Below, one piece after another: positions 5,520 through 5,912 of a stretch of DNA of 5,912 nt (within the stretch, counting starts at the first letter, position 1; the number at the start of each line of letters is the position of its first letter). The translations under genes were made by a program, and so were the position numbers. Source of the stretch: Cumulibacter sp047975195 (lineage in GTDB: Bacteria; Actinomycetota; Actinomycetes; Mycobacteriales; Antricoccaceae); the NCBI GenBank assembly GCA_047975195.1, contig JBKEDB010000140.1, positions 1 through 5,912 of the forward strand, written 5' to 3'. The notes under the pieces were generated by a model. The model was not told the origin of the DNA and did not search any database. It saw only the letters and a list, made by a program, of their open reading frames with translations.

Positions 5520-5912
5520 TCACACTGTGGTCAGCGCCTCGCTGCCGCGGTCAGCGGGCGTCCCCAGCGCCAAGATCACCAGCACATACAGCCCGGCTGC
5601 CACATCGCCAAGCACGCCCAGCCAGACGCTTGCTCCACCCACGCCGCCCCATCCCACGTATGCGCCCCACCCGAGGTAAAGCAGCGGCTGCAGCGGCATG
5701 ACCACCAGCACGCCGAGCCATCCGACATCGAACCCTCGATAGAGCGGGTATGCGGCAACGACGAGTACGAGCCCTCCGACCAACTGAATCCACGTGACTT
5801 CGGGGACCGGGATCGGCGCTATCAACGACATTCCCTGCGCCCCGCTCAGGAACATCAGGCCGCCCGCGATCATCGCCGCCCACGCCGCGCCGCGTCCGAT
5901 CGGGCGCTCCCC
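5520..5912 (-). CDS. Multi-pass membrane protein, 5' end outside the window
   Basis: The minus-strand frame is open to the right edge, giving at least 130 residues. The first ATG inside the window (5873) has no convincing ribosome binding site, and the 13 codons before it (GERPIGRGAAWAA) read as coding and run into a hydrophobic span, so the gene most likely starts outside. Four membrane segments are visible, at about 9-28, 40-57, 62-84 and 94-117 of the visible part. The last two are rich in Gly, Leu, Val and Trp (YLGWGAYVGWGG). A short polar tail, TPADRGSEALTTV, ends the protein. I do not recognise the family. The stop lies 86 bases before the tetR start on the same strand, with GAGGTGAG beginning inside the stop region, so cotranscription with tetR is possible. 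A transporter-like or small integral-membrane role cannot be told apart from this fragment. Confidence 0.7.
   Translation of the reverse strand, partial: GERPIGRGAAWAAMIAGGLMFLSGAQGMSLIAPIPVPEVTWIQLVGGLVLVVAAYPLYRGFDVGWLGVLVVMPLQPLLYLGWGAYVGWGGVGGASVWLGVLGDVAAGLYVLVILALGTPADRGSEALTTV

Noticed and set aside
5551..5883. Alternative minus-strand frame of 110 codons across the membrane gene.
   Set aside because: Arg-rich, no membrane pattern; the overlapping frame has four clean hydrophobic segments and stays open to the window edge.

Overview
The window reads as a stretch of high-GC actinobacterial chromosome. The grounds are the strong G/C preference at third codon positions in the clear genes, GTG starts, a type I-E CRISPR repeat of the kind common in Actinomycetota, a deazaflavin (F420)-type DUF385 reductase, and acyl-CoA genes near a TetR regulator whose C-terminal half resembles KstR2. 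I cannot name the genus.

Layout from left to right. Positions 1-771 are a CRISPR array: 13 clear 29-bp repeats and 12 spacers, every spacer exactly 32 bp, with probable continuation past the left edge. A thirteenth 32-bp interval (772-803) ends in a five-base in-register match to the repeat start, so the right end looks eroded or truncated. No cas gene is in the window. Positions 772-1194 are a poorly coding stretch holding at most a weak or decayed ORF (829-1137). Next comes a translationally coupled pair of small DUF202 membrane proteins (1195-1931), then a NIPSNAP-family gene (2054-2386) followed by a strong hairpin, then a DUF385 deazaflavin-dependent reductase gene broken by a one-base frameshift near 2600 and running about 45 codons past its domain end (2448-3037).

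The right half is on the minus strand. From right to left it holds a multi-pass membrane protein cut by the window edge (5520-5912), a TetR/KstR2-like regulator (4828-5433), and two crotonase-fold genes (4652-3861 and 3864-3058) that overlap by GTGA. A perfect 8-bp inverted repeat (4681-4701) sits just upstream of the crotonase pair at a candidate promoter, and a 14-bp palindrome (5460-5473) sits just upstream of tetR. The simplest reading is a small acyl-CoA (fatty acid, sterol-ring or aromatic acid) catabolic unit controlled by a local ligand-responsive repressor. By my alignment from memory, both crotonases lack both glutamates of classical enoyl-CoA hydratase but keep an acidic residue at the position used by enoyl-CoA isomerases and PaaG-type enzymes, so they may be isomerases rather than hydratases.

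I saw no convincing new defence or mobile system. The most useful observations are the eroded CRISPR end, the frameshifted reductase, the crotonase active-site pattern, and the two candidate operators.
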